A DNA stretch of 64,000 nt from Massilia sp. 9096 (GTDB taxonomy: Bacteria > Pseudomonadota > Gammaproteobacteria > Burkholderiales > Burkholderiaceae_D). The translations under genes and the position numbers were made by a program. How positions within the stretch are numbered: position 1 is the stretch's first letter; each line of letters starts with the position of its first letter. The notes under the pieces were generated by a model, which saw nothing but the letters and a program-made list of their open reading frames with translations, was not told where the DNA came from and ran no database searches. The stretch covers positions 2,046,001 through 2,110,000 of the forward strand of contig NZ_JQNN01000001.1 of assembly GCF_000745265.1 (NCBI RefSeq). The letters are read 5' to 3'. Below, in pieces: positions 50,583 through 62,100 of the stretch.

Positions 50583-53297
50583 TCAGGCGCGCGCGTGCGC
50601 CTGCGCGCCCGCGACGCGCGCGAGCAGGTCCTGCAGCGCGCCCAGATCGGCCGGCTTGGTCAGGTGGTGGTCGAAGCCGGCGCCGGCAGAACGCATCCGG
50701 TCGTGCTCGGCGCCCCAGCCGGTCAGCGCCACCAGGCAGGGCTGGCGCACGGCGGGCAGTTTGCGGATCGCCTCGGCGGTCTGGTAACCGTCCATGCCGG
50801 GCATGCCGATGTCGAGGAACACCACGTCCGGCTGCAGCTCGCGCACCAGGCCGAGCGCTTCGCCGCCGCTGTGCGCCACGCGCGCCCCGTGGCCATCCAT
50901 CTCGAGGATCATGGCCAGCGTGACCGCGGCGTCGACGTTGTCGTCGACGACCAGGATGCACAGGCCACCGGGCGCCGGCGCCGGGACGACAGCCGGAGTG
51001 CCCGCTGAACCTGACAGCGGCGCGCCGGGTGCGCTCGCGCCGGCCAGCGGCAGCCGCACCGTGAAGCGGCTGCCCTGCCTCGCGCCGGCGCTGGCCGCCG
51101 CCACGCTGCCGCCGTGCATCTGTACCAGCTGGCGCACCAGCGACAGCCCGATGCCCAGGCCGCCCTGCGAGCGGTCGATCTCGCTGCCGACCTGGCTGAA
51201 CATGTCGAACAGGCCGCCCAGCGCGGCGGCCGGGATGCCGATGCCGGTGTCGAGGACCTCGATCAGCGCCAGGCTGTCGACGCGCCGCAGCGACAGCGCG
51301 ATGCGCCCGCCGGCCGGCGTGTACTTGGCGGCGTTGTTGAGCAGGTTGGCCACGACCTGGGCGATGCGGGTCGGGTCGGCATCGACGAACAATTCCTCGG
51401 ACGGCACGTCGATGTCCAGCGCGTGACGTCCGGCCTCGATCAGCGGCAGGCTGGTCTCGACCGCGTTGCGCAGCACGTCCGACAGCGCCACCCGGGTCTT
51501 GCGCAGGTTCAGCTTGCCGCCGCTGATGCGCGCGACGTCGAGCAGGTCGTCGATCAGGTGCACCATGTGCGTCACCTGGCGCTCCATCATCTCACGCACG
51601 CGCGCCATGGCCGGCGACTCGTCGCGGTTCAGGCGCATCACGCCCAGGCCGCTGCGGATCGGCGCCAGGGGATTGCGCAGCTCGTGCGCCAGCGTCGCCA
51701 AGAAGTCGGTCTTGCGGCGGTCGGCCTGGGCCAGGTCGTCGGCGAAGCTGCGCAGCTTGTCCTCGGCGGTGCGGCGCTCGGTAATGTCGCGAAACAGCGC
51801 CGCCACCTTGCGGCTGCCGGGACCGCCGACCCGCGTCAGGTACATGTCGTACCAGCGTCCCAGCGCCTGCGACACGTGCTCGACGCGGTGGTCGCCCCCG
51901 TCGCGCACCACAGCGCCCATGACTTCGAGCCACGAGCGGTCGCCGTCCGGCAGCATGTCCGAGCGGCGCCGGCCTACCGCATCCGGCAAGCCGGTATGCT
52001 CGGCAAACGCCGAGTTGGTCTGCAGGTACACCCAATCGCACGCCCGGCCTTCCGCATCGAACTCCAGCTCGATCAGGCAGAACGCCTGGTCCATCGAATC
52101 GAACAGCGTGCGGTAGCGTTCCTCGCTGGCGCGCAGCGCCTCGGCGTCGCGCTTGCTGGCGGTGGTGTCGAGCACGATCGCGACCAGGCCATGGCACTCG
52201 CCGGCGGCATTGCGCAGCGCGTTGACGCTCGAGGTGGCGGACATCAGCGTGCCATCGCGGCGCCGGTAATGCTTGTCGATGACCTGGCCTTCGCCAAGGG
52301 CGATCGTCCTGCGCACCGTCGCCAGGGTCTTCTCGACCGAATCGGGCGCGGTCACGTCCAGGATGCTGTTGCCGACCAGCTCGGCCTCGTCGTAGCCCAG
52401 CATCTGGCAGAAACGCTTGTTGACCAGCGTGACGCGGCCGTCGATGTCCATCTCGACCACGCCGGTGGCGGCCTGGCTGACGATCTTCTGGAAGCGCTCG
52501 CGGCTCTCGTGCAGCTCGATGCGCGCGAGCACGCGCTCGGTAATGTCGATATGCACGCCGACCCACTCGGCGACACTGCCGTCGTCCTCGAAGATCGGCA
52601 CCGCGCGCACGCACATGTGACGGTATCGCCCGTCGGCGCGGCGCAGCCGGTGCTCGTGCTGTACGGTCTGGCAGCTGGCCAGCACCTGGCGCCAGCCCGT
52701 GACGGTGGCGGCGCGGTCGTCGGGATGGACCGCATCGAGCCAGCCAAAGCCGCGATACGCCTCGAACCGCTGGCCGGTGAAGGCTTCCCATCCGGGCTGT
52801 TCGGTTTCGAACTCGCCCGCCGCCGAGCAGTGCCAGACCATCGCGCTGGCGGCCGTGACCAGCGAGCGGAAACGCGCTTCGCTGCGCTCGATCTTGCGGC
52901 GCGCGTGATGGGCCTCGGTGACGTCGTGCGATACGGCGACCAGGCGCTCGAGCGCGCCGTCCGGCCCGCGTAGCCCGCTGAGCACGATACGCCACCACTT
53001 CGGCACGCCGCCGAGCGTCGGGCACATGGCGCTGAAGCGCACGGTCTCGCCGCGCCGGGCCGCATCGAGCGCCGCATCGACGGCGGGACCATACTCGTTC
53101 GGAAACAGCGCGCGCCAGGCCTGGCCTTGCAAGGCGTCCGGATCCTCGATCTCCATGCTGAAGCGCCCGCTGGGATTGATTGCGACGATGCAGCCGTGCG
53201 CGTCGAGCAGTTTCATGCAGTCGGGGCTGTTCTCGAACAGCTGCCTGCCAAGCATTGCCGCGTTTTCCGCGGACAGGAGTTCATCGATGTCCATCAT
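50583..53297 (-). CDS. Multi-PAS hybrid sensor histidine kinase
   Basis: A 904-residue soluble kinase. Four PAS/PAC units are seen: about 20-140 (FENSPDCMKLLDAHGCIVAIN), 145-270 (WHCSAAGEFETEQPGWEAFTG), 275-395 (QAATGVVEMDIDGRVTLVNKRF) and 400-520 (FDSMDQAFCLIELEFD). The HisKA box LATLAHELRNPLAPI is near 535, then an HATPase_c domain with NLLNNAAKYTP, LDTGIGI and GLGIGLSLV. A C-terminal receiver (about 780-900) has VVDDNVDAAV, Asp in VVFLDIGMPGMDG and Lys in HLTKPAD. No membrane segment is visible. ATG 53297 or 53294 is the likely start. It follows recD by 150 bases on the same strand. Confidence 0.9.
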   Translation of the reverse strand: MMDIDELLSAENAAMLGRQLFENSPDCMKLLDAHGCIVAINPSGRFSMEIEDPDALQGQAWRALFPNEYGPAVDAALDAARRGETVRFSAMCPTLGGVPKWWRIVLSGLRGPDGALERLVAVSHDVTEAHHARRKIERSEARFRSLVTAASAMVWHCSAAGEFETEQPGWEAFTGQRFEAYRGFGWLDAVHPDDRAATVTGWRQVLASCQTVQHEHRLRRADGRYRHMCVRAVPIFEDDGSVAEWVGVHIDITERVLARIELHESRERFQKIVSQAATGVVEMDIDGRVTLVNKRFCQMLGYDEAELVGNSILDVTAPDSVEKTLATVRRTIALGEGQVIDKHYRRRDGTLMSATSSVNALRNAAGECHGLVAIVLDTTASKRDAEALRASEERYRTLFDSMDQAFCLIELEFDAEGRACDWVYLQTNSAFAEHTGLPDAVGRRRSDMLPDGDRSWLEVMGAVVRDGGDHRVEHVSQALGRWYDMYLTRVGGPGSRKVAALFRDITERRTAEDKLRSFADDLAQADRRKTDFLATLAHELRNPLAPIRSGLGVMRLNRDESPAMARVREMMERQVTHMVHLIDDLLDVARISGGKLNLRKTRVALSDVLRNAVETSLPLIEAGRHALDIDVPSEELFVDADPTRIAQVVANLLNNAAKYTPAGGRIALSLRRVDSLALIEVLDTGIGIPAAALGGLFDMFSQVGSEIDRSQGGLGIGLSLVRQLVQMHGGSVAAASAGARQGSRFTVRLPLAGASAPGAPLSGSAGTPAVVPAPAPGGLCILVVDDNVDAAVTLAMILEMDGHGARVAHSGGEALGLVRELQPDVVFLDIGMPGMDGYQTAEAIRKLPAVRQPCLVALTGWGAEHDRMRSAGAGFDHHLTKPADLGALQDLLARVAGAQAHARA

Positions 53298-53447
53298 GAG
53301 CGAGTGCGCTGCGCGCGCCAATATATAAACAGAATCGCAGGAAGTCCAGACCAGCCCTCCCCGTCAGATTCGTCATTTTACGCTCACTCTGGTTGATTTC
53401 AAGCAATTTTGTGAATTGTGTTGCTCAAATTGCCCAATTCATTGGTG

Positions 53448-55451
53448 CTAGCGCTCGATCATCCCGCGCAAGCCGCTGGCCCGGTGCGTGCGGCTCAGGA
53501 TCGCCTCGCCGAGCACGGCCGGGGCCGGCGTCGTGAGGGTGAAGCGCCGGCTGGCGCGCGTGATGCCGGTGTAGACCAGCTCGCGCGCCAGCACCGCGCC
53601 GCCTTCTTTCGGCAGCGCCAGCACCGTGTGCGCGAATTCCGAACCCTGCGATTTGTGCACCGTCATCGCGTAGGCGGTCTCGACATGGCGCAGGCGCGTG
53701 GCCAGGACACTGCGGACCTTGTCGCCCTCCAGGAACCAGACGCGCAGCGAGCCCGGGCGCGCCGGGTCGGGCAGCGTCAAGCCGATGTCGCCGTTGTAGA
53801 CGCCGGTGGCGTAGTCGTTGCGCGTGACCATGACCGGGCGGCCGACGTACCATTCGCCGCTTCCCAGCACCAGGCCGGCGTTTTCCAGCCGCCCTTCGAT
53901 CGCGCCGTTCAAGCCTTGAACGCCCCACTCGCCCTCGCGCAGGGCGCACAGGATGCGGAAGGCCTCGAACTCGCGCAGCACCCGGCACACCCAGTCCTCG
54001 TGCGCCTGCCCAAGCGCTCCGGCGCGCAGCAGTTCCAGGTAGGGGCGGTAGCCTTCGACGGCCAGCGCCAGCAGCTGGGCGGGCTGGGCATGCTCGATCC
54101 AGCGCACGGCGGCATTGTCTGGCGCATTGTCGCGATGCGATGCGCCCTCGCGCAGAACCGCCACCGCCGCGTCGACGTCGCCGGCGTTCACCGCCAGCGC
54201 CAGACGCCCGATCGGGCCGCCGAAGCGCCGGCTGTGGCGCAGCATCACGGTCTGCTGGGCCAGCGGGCCGCCCTCGCCCAGGTACTCGGGCGGGACGATC
54301 TCGCCGCTGGCGGCGCGGATGTAGTCGAGCGTCTCGGCATCGTAGTTGCCGGCCTGGGCGCTGTGGCACAGGTCGCCCAGCACGGCGCCGGCTTCGACCG
54401 AGGCCAGCTGGTCCTTGTCGCCGAGCAGGATCAGCGTCGCAGTGGGCGGCAAGGCGTCCAGCAGCGAAGCCATCATCTCCAGGTGGACCATCGAGGCTTC
54501 GTCGACGATCAGCACGTCGACCTCGAGCGGATTGCCGCGGTGGTAGGCGAAGCTGCGCGTGTCGGGGCGCGCGCCCAGCAGACTGTGCAGCGTGCGCGCC
54601 GCGCCCATGCGGCCGGTCAGTTCGCGCAGCGGCAAGGCATCGCCGACGCGCTCGGCCAGCTCGCTCAAGGCCTTGTCGATCGACTGCTTCAGGCGCGCCG
54701 CGGCCTTGCCGGTCGGCGCGGCCAGGGCCACGCGCTGGCGCGCCGGGTCTTGCGCGGTGGCGAACAGCAGCGCCAGCAGGCGCGCCACCGTGTAGGTCTT
54801 GCCGGTGCCGGGGCCGCCGGTGATGATCGCCAGCGCCCCGCGCAGCGCCACCGCGCAGGCCAGCTTCTGCCAGTCGGGCTGCGCCGCGGCGCCGGCCAGG
54901 TCCGATTGCGCCGGGGATGAGAACAGCAGGTCGAGCCAGCGGCGCACGGCGGGCGTGTCCACGTCGCGCCGCTCGAGCGCGCGCGCGCGCACCGAGCCGG
55001 CGATCAGGGTCTCGTCGCGCCAGTAGCGGCGCAGGTAGAGGCGGTCGCCGTCCAGCACCAGCGGCTGGTCGTAGTCGAGCTGGCCGACCTGCCAGACCTG
55101 CTCGCAGGCGCCCAGTTTCTCGAGCCAGCCCTTGAGGCTGCGCGGCAGGGGCTTGGCGCTCCTGGCCAGGGCCTTCCAGTCATCATCCATCCAGTTCAGC
55201 AGCGCGTTGGCGTCGCCGGCCAGGTCGGACAGCAGCAGGCAGCTGTGGCCCCGCCCTTCGAGTTCGGACAGCACCAGCGCAGCCAGCAGCAAGGGCATGC
55301 CAACGCTGCCCGCCGCCGGGCCGAGCGTGGCGATGAAGCGCGCGAAGGCGCCGGACAGGCGGCGCAGCTCGCCGGCCTCGGTCAGGCGTTCGACCTCCAT
55401 CCAGAACGCGGCCTGGCTCTCGTCCGGGTGGTACATCGATGGCGCGTTCAT
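53448..55451 (-). CDS. recD: RecBCD alpha subunit RecD (5'-3' helicase)
   Basis: A 667-residue helicase that drives the fast 5'-3' motor of RecBCD. Walker A GGPGTGKTYT is near 220, motif II VDEASMVHLEM near 330, LLGDKDQLASVEAG near 360 and the late helicase motif AMTVHKSQGSEF near 590. The N-terminal 190 residues form the RecB-contacting domain. Its ATG overlaps the recB stop (ATGA), so synthesis is coupled. Confidence 0.95.
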   Translation of the reverse strand: MNAPSMYHPDESQAAFWMEVERLTEAGELRRLSGAFARFIATLGPAAGSVGMPLLLAALVLSELEGRGHSCLLLSDLAGDANALLNWMDDDWKALARSAKPLPRSLKGWLEKLGACEQVWQVGQLDYDQPLVLDGDRLYLRRYWRDETLIAGSVRARALERRDVDTPAVRRWLDLLFSSPAQSDLAGAAAQPDWQKLACAVALRGALAIITGGPGTGKTYTVARLLALLFATAQDPARQRVALAAPTGKAAARLKQSIDKALSELAERVGDALPLRELTGRMGAARTLHSLLGARPDTRSFAYHRGNPLEVDVLIVDEASMVHLEMMASLLDALPPTATLILLGDKDQLASVEAGAVLGDLCHSAQAGNYDAETLDYIRAASGEIVPPEYLGEGGPLAQQTVMLRHSRRFGGPIGRLALAVNAGDVDAAVAVLREGASHRDNAPDNAAVRWIEHAQPAQLLALAVEGYRPYLELLRAGALGQAHEDWVCRVLREFEAFRILCALREGEWGVQGLNGAIEGRLENAGLVLGSGEWYVGRPVMVTRNDYATGVYNGDIGLTLPDPARPGSLRVWFLEGDKVRSVLATRLRHVETAYAMTVHKSQGSEFAHTVLALPKEGGAVLARELVYTGITRASRRFTLTTPAPAVLGEAILSRTHRASGLRGMIER

Positions 55452-58400
55452 CGCGATTCTCCGTCGCCGAGCAGGCGGTCCATGCCCGCCAGCAGGGCCG
55501 GTTCCGGTTCGATCAGGTAGCAGCCGCGCGTGGCCGGATTGGCGATCCCGCGCAGGAACAGGAATACCGCGCCGCCCAGCTGTTCTTCCGGTCGATAACG
55601 TTCGCCCAGGCGCGCGCGCAGCAGGCGATGCAGCGCCAGCAGGTAGATCGCACCCTGGATGTCGTAGCGGTGCGCGGCCATGCCGTGCGCCATCGCGGTC
55701 CTGGTGTAGGCGGCGTCGCCGGGACCGAGCGCATTCGATTTGTAGTCGAGCACCCAGTAGCGTCCGTGGCACTCGAACACCAGGTCGGTAAAGCCTTTCA
55801 GCATGCCGTGCAGCTGGCGCTCCGGCAAAATCGGACGCGCCGTCTTGCCCAGCAAATGCTGGCGGCACAGCCGGTCGAGGGCGCCGACGTCGAGCCGGCG
55901 GCTGGGGAACCAGAATTCCATCTCGGGCAGCAGCGCCCCGCCCTGCGCGACCTCGGCCAGCGAGCAGCCGACCGGCGGCAACTCCGTCGTGACCAGCATG
56001 CGCAGCCAGGCCAGCGCGTCGTCCAGGCGGTTGCCCCAGCCGGCGCGCCCGATGCGCTGGGCCAGGCGCGCCTGCCAAAGCTCGTCGTCGATGTTGTCGA
56101 AACCTTCCTGCGCCATCCACTCGAGCTGCTCGTGCATGAAGTTGCCGGGCGTGGAGCCGCGCGGGAAGCGGTGCCAGGGCGCGTCCTCGGCCCGCTTGTC
56201 CTCGACCGTGCCGGGTTCCTCCTCCTCGAGCAGGTTCTCGTCCTGGGCGCGCGTGGGCGGCGCCATCGTGTGCCGGGTCAGCGAGGTGAACGAGCCGACC
56301 GCCCAGTTGCGCTCGAACTGGCCGTCGAACTGCGGCGCCTCGACCAGCTCGGGACGCACGTCTTCGCGCCGCAGCATCGTCCTGCCCTCGGGTTCCTCGA
56401 GCGTGTGCAGCTCGATCGCGTCCAGGCTGCCGCGCAGCTGTTCCCAGCGCTCCTGCATGAAGGCCGCCGGCAGCGGCTGGCCGCCGGTGAGCAGGTAGCC
56501 CAGCGCCGACTCGTGCAGCATGTTCTCGCCCTTCTTGCGCGCAGCCACCGCGGCCACGCCCAGCCACAGGAAGTGGCGCGCGCGCGTCAGCGCCACGTAC
56601 AGCAGGCGCAGGTCTTCCTCGATACGCGCGCGGTCGACCGCGGCCTGCGCGTCTTCGGTCAACGCCAGGTCGATGTGGCGCGAGCCATCGTCGCCGACGT
56701 ACTCGAAGAAGGCCCGGTTGCGCTTGTCGGTCTTGCGCGCGGTGACGGCGAACGGCAGGAACACCAGCGGGTACTCCAGGCCTTTCGACTTGTGCACGGT
56801 GACGACTTTCACCAGCTCGGCGTCCGATTCCAGGCGCAGCACGCGCTCGCTGTTGTCATCCCCTCGGCCTTCGCCCATGCCCTCGACCTGCTCGGCGAAC
56901 CAGCGGATCAGCGCCTGCTCGCCGTCCAGTTCGCGGCTGGCCTCCTGCAGCAGCTCGGCCAGGTGCAGCAGGTTGGTGAGCCGGCGCTCGCCGCCGGCGG
57001 CGGCCAGCAGCTTGGACGGCAGCTGCAATTCGTGGATGAAGCGGCGCAGCATCGCCAGCACGCCCTGGCGCTGCCACACCGCGTGCAGCGCCTTGAGCTG
57101 CTCGACGCGGCGCTCCCATTCCAGCTCGTCGCCCGCCAAGCGCGCCAGCTCCGCGAGCGGCAGCGCGCAGGTCGCGGTCGCGAAGGCGGCGCGCGCCAGG
57201 CCGCCGTCGAGCGGATTGGCGACCGCCTGCAGCCAGCGCAGGACATCCTGGGCCTCAAGGCTCTCGACCACCGAGTCCTGGTCGGACAGGTAGACGCTGG
57301 CGACCTTTCTTTGCACCAGCGCGCGCCGGATCGCCCACGCTTCCTTGCGGTCGCGTACCAGGATCGCGATATCGGCCGGTTTCAAGCGCGTGAAGCCGCC
57401 ATCCGGATGGCGAAAGCCGACCTGCGGGTCGTTCAGCAGGCGCACGATGTGCTCGGCGCAGTGGTGCGCGAAGAACTCGCGGTAGTCCTCGAGGCGCATG
57501 TCCTCGCGCGGGGTCGAGCACACGGCCAGCGCCTGGAACGGCCCCTCGACGCCGATGAGCTGCTCCTTGCGCCCGGCCGCATCGACCGCGTCGAACGGCA
57601 GCGGATTCTCCTCGCCGCGGCGGAAGCGGAAGGCGCCGGCCGCGTAGCCGGGATGGGCGCCATCGCCCTCGGCGTAGCTGAACAGGCGGTTCACGGCTTC
57701 GACCACCGCATGCGTCGAGCGGTAATTGGTGCCGAGCTGGTAGTGTCTGCCCGCGGTCGCGCGACGGGCCGACAGATAGCTGTGGATGTCGGCGCCGCGA
57801 AAGCCGTAGATCGATTGCTTGGGGTCGCCGATCAGGAACAGGCCATGCCCGGCATCGTTGTCGGCCACCCGGTACAGCAGGTCGAAGATCCGGTACTGGT
57901 CGGGCGAGGTATCCTGGAATTCGTCGACCATCGCGACCGGATACTGATCGAGGATGCGCTGGCGCAGCGCCGGCCCGTTGTCGCCTTCGAGCGCGTTCTT
58001 CAGGCGCACCAGCATGTCGGCGAAACCGAACTGGCGGTTGCGGCGCTTGAGCTCGGCCATGCGCCGCGCGATATGGCTGGCGGCGTGGCGCAGCAGCGCG
58101 TGCGCCAGCGGTTCGATCGCGTCCAGGCCCGCCTTCAGGGCGCGCGTGTGCTCGAAGGCGTCGGGCACCTGCGCGCTGAAGTCCTTGCTGAACGCATCCT
58201 CGATGCCCTCGGGCGTCAGGCGCTTCCAGGCGGTGTCGTTCAGGTCCGGCAGGTGCAGCGACGGTTCGTTGGCCCAGGCGCGCAAGGCGTCGAACCATCT
58301 GGCCAGCGACTCCGGCTTCATCTTGACACCGTTGAACGGCTTGGCGTGGCGCTCGCGCTGGGCCGCGATCCAGGCTTCCATCGCGTCCGCGCGCGCATGC

Positions 58401-59131
58401 CAGCCGTCTTTCAATGCCGCCAGCTGCGCCTGCTGCGCACGCTCGACCCTGGCGATCAGCGCGGCCAGGGGCCCATCGCCGTCGGCGCCGAGGCGCTCGG
58501 CGCGTTGCACCAGCTCGCGCACGGCGCGCTTCAGGGCGTCGACGTCGGCGAAGCTGTTCAGCAGGATCTTGAGTGCATGGCCATTGAGTGGATAGACCTG
58601 CTGGCGCCAGTAATCGTGGGCGGCATCCTCGAACAGCGCGCGCTCGTCGCTGACCAGTTCCTCGTCGAACAGGCTGCCGGAATCGAAGGCGTGCTCGCGC
58701 AGCATGCGCTGGCACCAGGCGTCGATGGTGAAGATGGCCGCTTCGTCCATCGTCTCGGCGGCCAGCACCAGGCGGTAGGCGGCGACCAGGCGCGCTTCCT
58801 CGGTGTCGTAGCTCTCGGCCAGCGACTCGAGATACGGATCCGCCTCGTACGTTTCGCCGCGGAAGTAGGCGGCCGCTTCGACCAGGCGCTCGCGCACGCG
58901 GTTGGACAGCTCGCGCGTGGCCGCGCGCGTGAAGGTCATCACCAGGATTTCCGGCGGCAGCAGCGGGCGTACGAAACCGGACGGCGCGCCGTCCCCGGTC
59001 GCGCCGCCATGCCCCAGCACCAGGCGCAGGTAGAGCGCGGCGATGGTCCAGGTCTTGCCGGTGCCGGCGCTGGCCTCGATCAGGCGCGAGCCGTGCAGCG
59101 GAAAGTGCAGCGCGTCGAGCAGCTGGCTCAT
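55448..59131 (-). CDS. recB: RecBCD beta subunit RecB (3'-5' helicase and nuclease)
   Basis: A 1227-residue helicase-nuclease. Walker A EASAGTGKTWTIAALYLRL is near 19, the UvrD-like motif II VDEFQDTSPDQYRIFD near 400, motif LIGDPKQSIYGFRGADI near 430, and motif V/VI region VVTVHKSKGLEYPLVFLP near 785. The C-terminal nuclease domain (about 950-1225) has the metal-binding core YWVLDYKSNALG. It degrades double-strand ends and loads RecA. Its ATG overlaps the recC stop (ATGA) and its stop overlaps recD. Confidence 0.96.
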   Translation of the reverse strand: MSQLLDALHFPLHGSRLIEASAGTGKTWTIAALYLRLVLGHGGATGDGAPSGFVRPLLPPEILVMTFTRAATRELSNRVRERLVEAAAYFRGETYEADPYLESLAESYDTEEARLVAAYRLVLAAETMDEAAIFTIDAWCQRMLREHAFDSGSLFDEELVSDERALFEDAAHDYWRQQVYPLNGHALKILLNSFADVDALKRAVRELVQRAERLGADGDGPLAALIARVERAQQAQLAALKDGWHARADAMEAWIAAQRERHAKPFNGVKMKPESLARWFDALRAWANEPSLHLPDLNDTAWKRLTPEGIEDAFSKDFSAQVPDAFEHTRALKAGLDAIEPLAHALLRHAASHIARRMAELKRRNRQFGFADMLVRLKNALEGDNGPALRQRILDQYPVAMVDEFQDTSPDQYRIFDLLYRVADNDAGHGLFLIGDPKQSIYGFRGADIHSYLSARRATAGRHYQLGTNYRSTHAVVEAVNRLFSYAEGDGAHPGYAAGAFRFRRGEENPLPFDAVDAAGRKEQLIGVEGPFQALAVCSTPREDMRLEDYREFFAHHCAEHIVRLLNDPQVGFRHPDGGFTRLKPADIAILVRDRKEAWAIRRALVQRKVASVYLSDQDSVVESLEAQDVLRWLQAVANPLDGGLARAAFATATCALPLAELARLAGDELEWERRVEQLKALHAVWQRQGVLAMLRRFIHELQLPSKLLAAAGGERRLTNLLHLAELLQEASRELDGEQALIRWFAEQVEGMGEGRGDDNSERVLRLESDAELVKVVTVHKSKGLEYPLVFLPFAVTARKTDKRNRAFFEYVGDDGSRHIDLALTEDAQAAVDRARIEEDLRLLYVALTRARHFLWLGVAAVAARKKGENMLHESALGYLLTGGQPLPAAFMQERWEQLRGSLDAIELHTLEEPEGRTMLRREDVRPELVEAPQFDGQFERNWAVGSFTSLTRHTMAPPTRAQDENLLEEEEPGTVEDKRAEDAPWHRFPRGSTPGNFMHEQLEWMAQEGFDNIDDELWQARLAQRIGRAGWGNRLDDALAWLRMLVTTELPPVGCSLAEVAQGGALLPEMEFWFPSRRLDVGALDRLCRQHLLGKTARPILPERQLHGMLKGFTDLVFECHGRYWVLDYKSNALGPGDAAYTRTAMAHGMAAHRYDIQGAIYLLALHRLLRARLGERYRPEEQLGGAVFLFLRGIANPATRGCYLIEPEPALLAGMDRLLGDGESR

Positions 59132-62100
59132 GCCGCCGCCCCCAGGTCCGGGCCGAATCCGGCTTTGGAGGGGTCGCCGTGCTGGGTGACCGTCACGCCT
59201 TCCTTCAGCCAGGCAGCCAGCGGGCCGTACAACTGCTCGGCCACCGCCGGCCAGCCGCCCGATGCGCGCAGCGCCGAGAACTCGGGCCACAAGCGCGCCA
59301 GGCAGGCGTCGCTCTCGACTTCGCCGCGCAACTCGAAGCCGCCGTCGTAGATCTCGCGCGCGTCGTTGCCGGCCAGGTGCGCCAGCGCGGTCTTGCAGGC
59401 CACCGGCAGCGGTTGGTCGAGGTTGGCCTTCCACAGCTTGACCAGCTGGCGCAGCCCGTACAGCGCGGCTTCCTGCGGCAACGGCGCCATCTCGACCGTG
59501 GCGTCGCGCGCCACCAGGTAGCCGGTCACCGGCACGCCCATCGCGGCCGCCGCCAGCTGGCGCAGCCAGGGCGCGATCAGCTTGTCGCCGCGCGGCGCGC
59601 CCTTGCGGTCCAGCACGCGCGAGGAGATCTGCACCAGCCACACGGTTTCGACGGCGTTGCTGCGCAGGCGGTCGATCCAGTCTTCCAGCGCGACGCCGGC
59701 CAGATCGAGGCTGACCGCCAGCTTGGGCGCACTGTCCGGAAAGCGCGCGCCCAGCTCCAGCCAGCTCGAACGCACCGGCACCAGGTCGTCGACCAGCTGC
59801 TCCTGCCACTGCTTGCCGATCAGGCCGATCGGCAGCACGCCTTCGCGCGTCAGGCGCTCGGCGCGCGCGTTGAGCACGCGCCGCACTTCATGGCGCGGCT
59901 CGGGCGCGCCGCTGTCGTCGAGCAGCGTGTCTTCCAGCAGGTAGCGCTCGAGCGCGTCGAGCGCGAACGGCTCTTCGTCTTCGCCGACCACTTCGAGGTC
60001 GTTGAACTGCACCGCCAGGCGGCGCCGGAAGAAGTAGCGCGCCGGCTGGCGCAGGAACGAGGCCAGCTCGCCCAGCTTGAGGGTGGCGTCCAGCTCGAGT
60101 TCGAACGGCGGCAGGTCGTCGGTCACCTCGACTGCGGCCGCGTCCAGCGCGGTTTCCGGATCGCCTTCGACGCCTTCGCCGCCTTCGCCGCCTTCGTCAC
60201 GATAGGCCGAGCGCCATTCGCCGGCATAGGTCAGCAAACCGCCCTCCTCGAAATAGCGGCGCGAGAACGGCTGCAGCGCGTGTACCGTGGTGCGCTCCTG
60301 CAGGTCGAGGTCCCAGCCCGCCGCCAGGTAGTCGCGCAGCTGCGAGACCAGCACCGAGGCCGGTTGCTCGGTGTTGTCGCGCACGTTGCGCCCGACCCAG
60401 CTGACGTACAGCTTGTCACGCGCGGCCAGCAGCGCTTCGAGCATCAGGTAGCGGTCGTCGTCGCGGCGCGAACGATCGCCGGGACGGCCCATGCCCGGCA
60501 TCATCAGGAGGTCGAAGTCGGACGGCTGGCTGCGGCGCGGGAAGTCGCCGTCGTTCATGCCGAGCAGGCACACCACGCGGAACGGCACGGCGCGCATCGG
60601 CATCAGCGTGCAGAAGGTCACGCCGCCCGAGACGAACTGCTGGGTCAGCGCCGGCTGGTCGAGCTCGCCCAGCCAGGCTTCGCGCATCACCGCGAGCGGC
60701 ACCGGTTCCTCGAACAAGGCGTTCTCGCAGATCTCGAGCCAGCATTGCAAGGCCTCTTCCAGCTGGTTGAGCATCATGCGGTCTTCGTCGTCGGACGCGC
60801 GGAAGAAGCGGCTCACCAGCGCACGCGCGCGTTCGCCCCACTCCACCGGGGTGAGCGTCGCGTCGAGCAGTTCGCGCCAGGCCAGCAGCGCCTCGACCAG
60901 CTCGGCCAGCGAACCGGCCAGCGCCGCATCCAGCCCGCCGACTTCGGCATACGGCTCGATGCCCGCGAAGCTGTTGCCGGCGCCGCTGGCATAGCCCAGC
61001 AACATGCGCCGGATGCCGAACAGCCAGGAGTTCTGTTCGCCGGCCGAGCCCAGGCCCAGGCCTTCGCGGTGCTTCGCGTCCAGGCCCCAGCGCACGCTGG
61101 CGCCTTCGATCCAGTGGCCGAGGATGGCCAGGTCGTTTTCCTCGACGCCGAAGCGGTGCGCCAGCGCAGGCACGTCGAGCAGGTCGCGCACCTCGCTCTG
61201 GCGGCAGCGCTGCTGCGGCAGGCGCAGCAGCCATTCGAACGCCACCAGCAGCGGGTTGACGCTGCGGTCCTTGACGTCGCCGATCTCGAACGGGATGTAG
61301 CGCGCATCGTTGCGCCGGTGCTGGTCGAACACCGCGTGCACGGCGGCCGAGAAGGTGTCGATGTCGGGCACCATCACGACCACGTCGCGAGGACGAAGCG
61401 GGTTTTCAGTGTCTTCTGCGAACCAGGACAGCAGCTGGTCGTGCAGCACCTCGACCTCGCGCTGGGCGCTGTGGGCGATGTGGAATTCGATCGAGCGGTC
61501 CTCTTGCGGCGGCGCGAAATGCGGATGCTCGGACAGCGGCTGCAAGTCGCGGATCGCCGCCTGCACCTGGCCGAGCAGCGTTTCGCCGGGATCCTCGTCG
61601 AACAGGTCGACGCGCATGTTGGCGTACTGCGCGCCTTCGCCGTTGTCGAATTCGTCGAGCATGCGCACGAAGTCGCGCCCCTGGCGGCCCCAGCTCGCCA
61701 GCAGCGGATGGCTGTGCGCGTGCAGCTGCTCGACCGGCACGTCGGCCAGTTCCTTGCCCTCGCGCGGCTTGTGACGCTTGGACGCCGCCTTGAGCAGCTC
61801 GCGTCCTTCGATGATGTCGCCCCAGTAGAACTGGCACGGGTTCGGCACCGCCAGCAGCACCTGCGTATGGCGCGACAGGCCGGCCAGCGCCTGGATGGTC
61901 TGGTAGGGCAGCGTCGACATGCCAAACAGGATCACGCGGCGCGGCAGGCGCAGCACCGGCTTGCGGTCTTCCTCGACCGCGGCCATGAACTGCTGGTGGA
62001 TCGTGGCGCGGCCCGACCAGCGCCGCTCCGGCGGCAGGCTGGCGTGGATCTCGCGCCACAGGCAGGCCTGCCAGCACTGGTCGTGCGTGAGCGCGACCGG

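Noticed and set aside
55439..59350. 1300-codon open frame antisense to recB
   Set aside because: Shadow of recB on the other strand, with typical low-complexity His/Arg/Gln composition.
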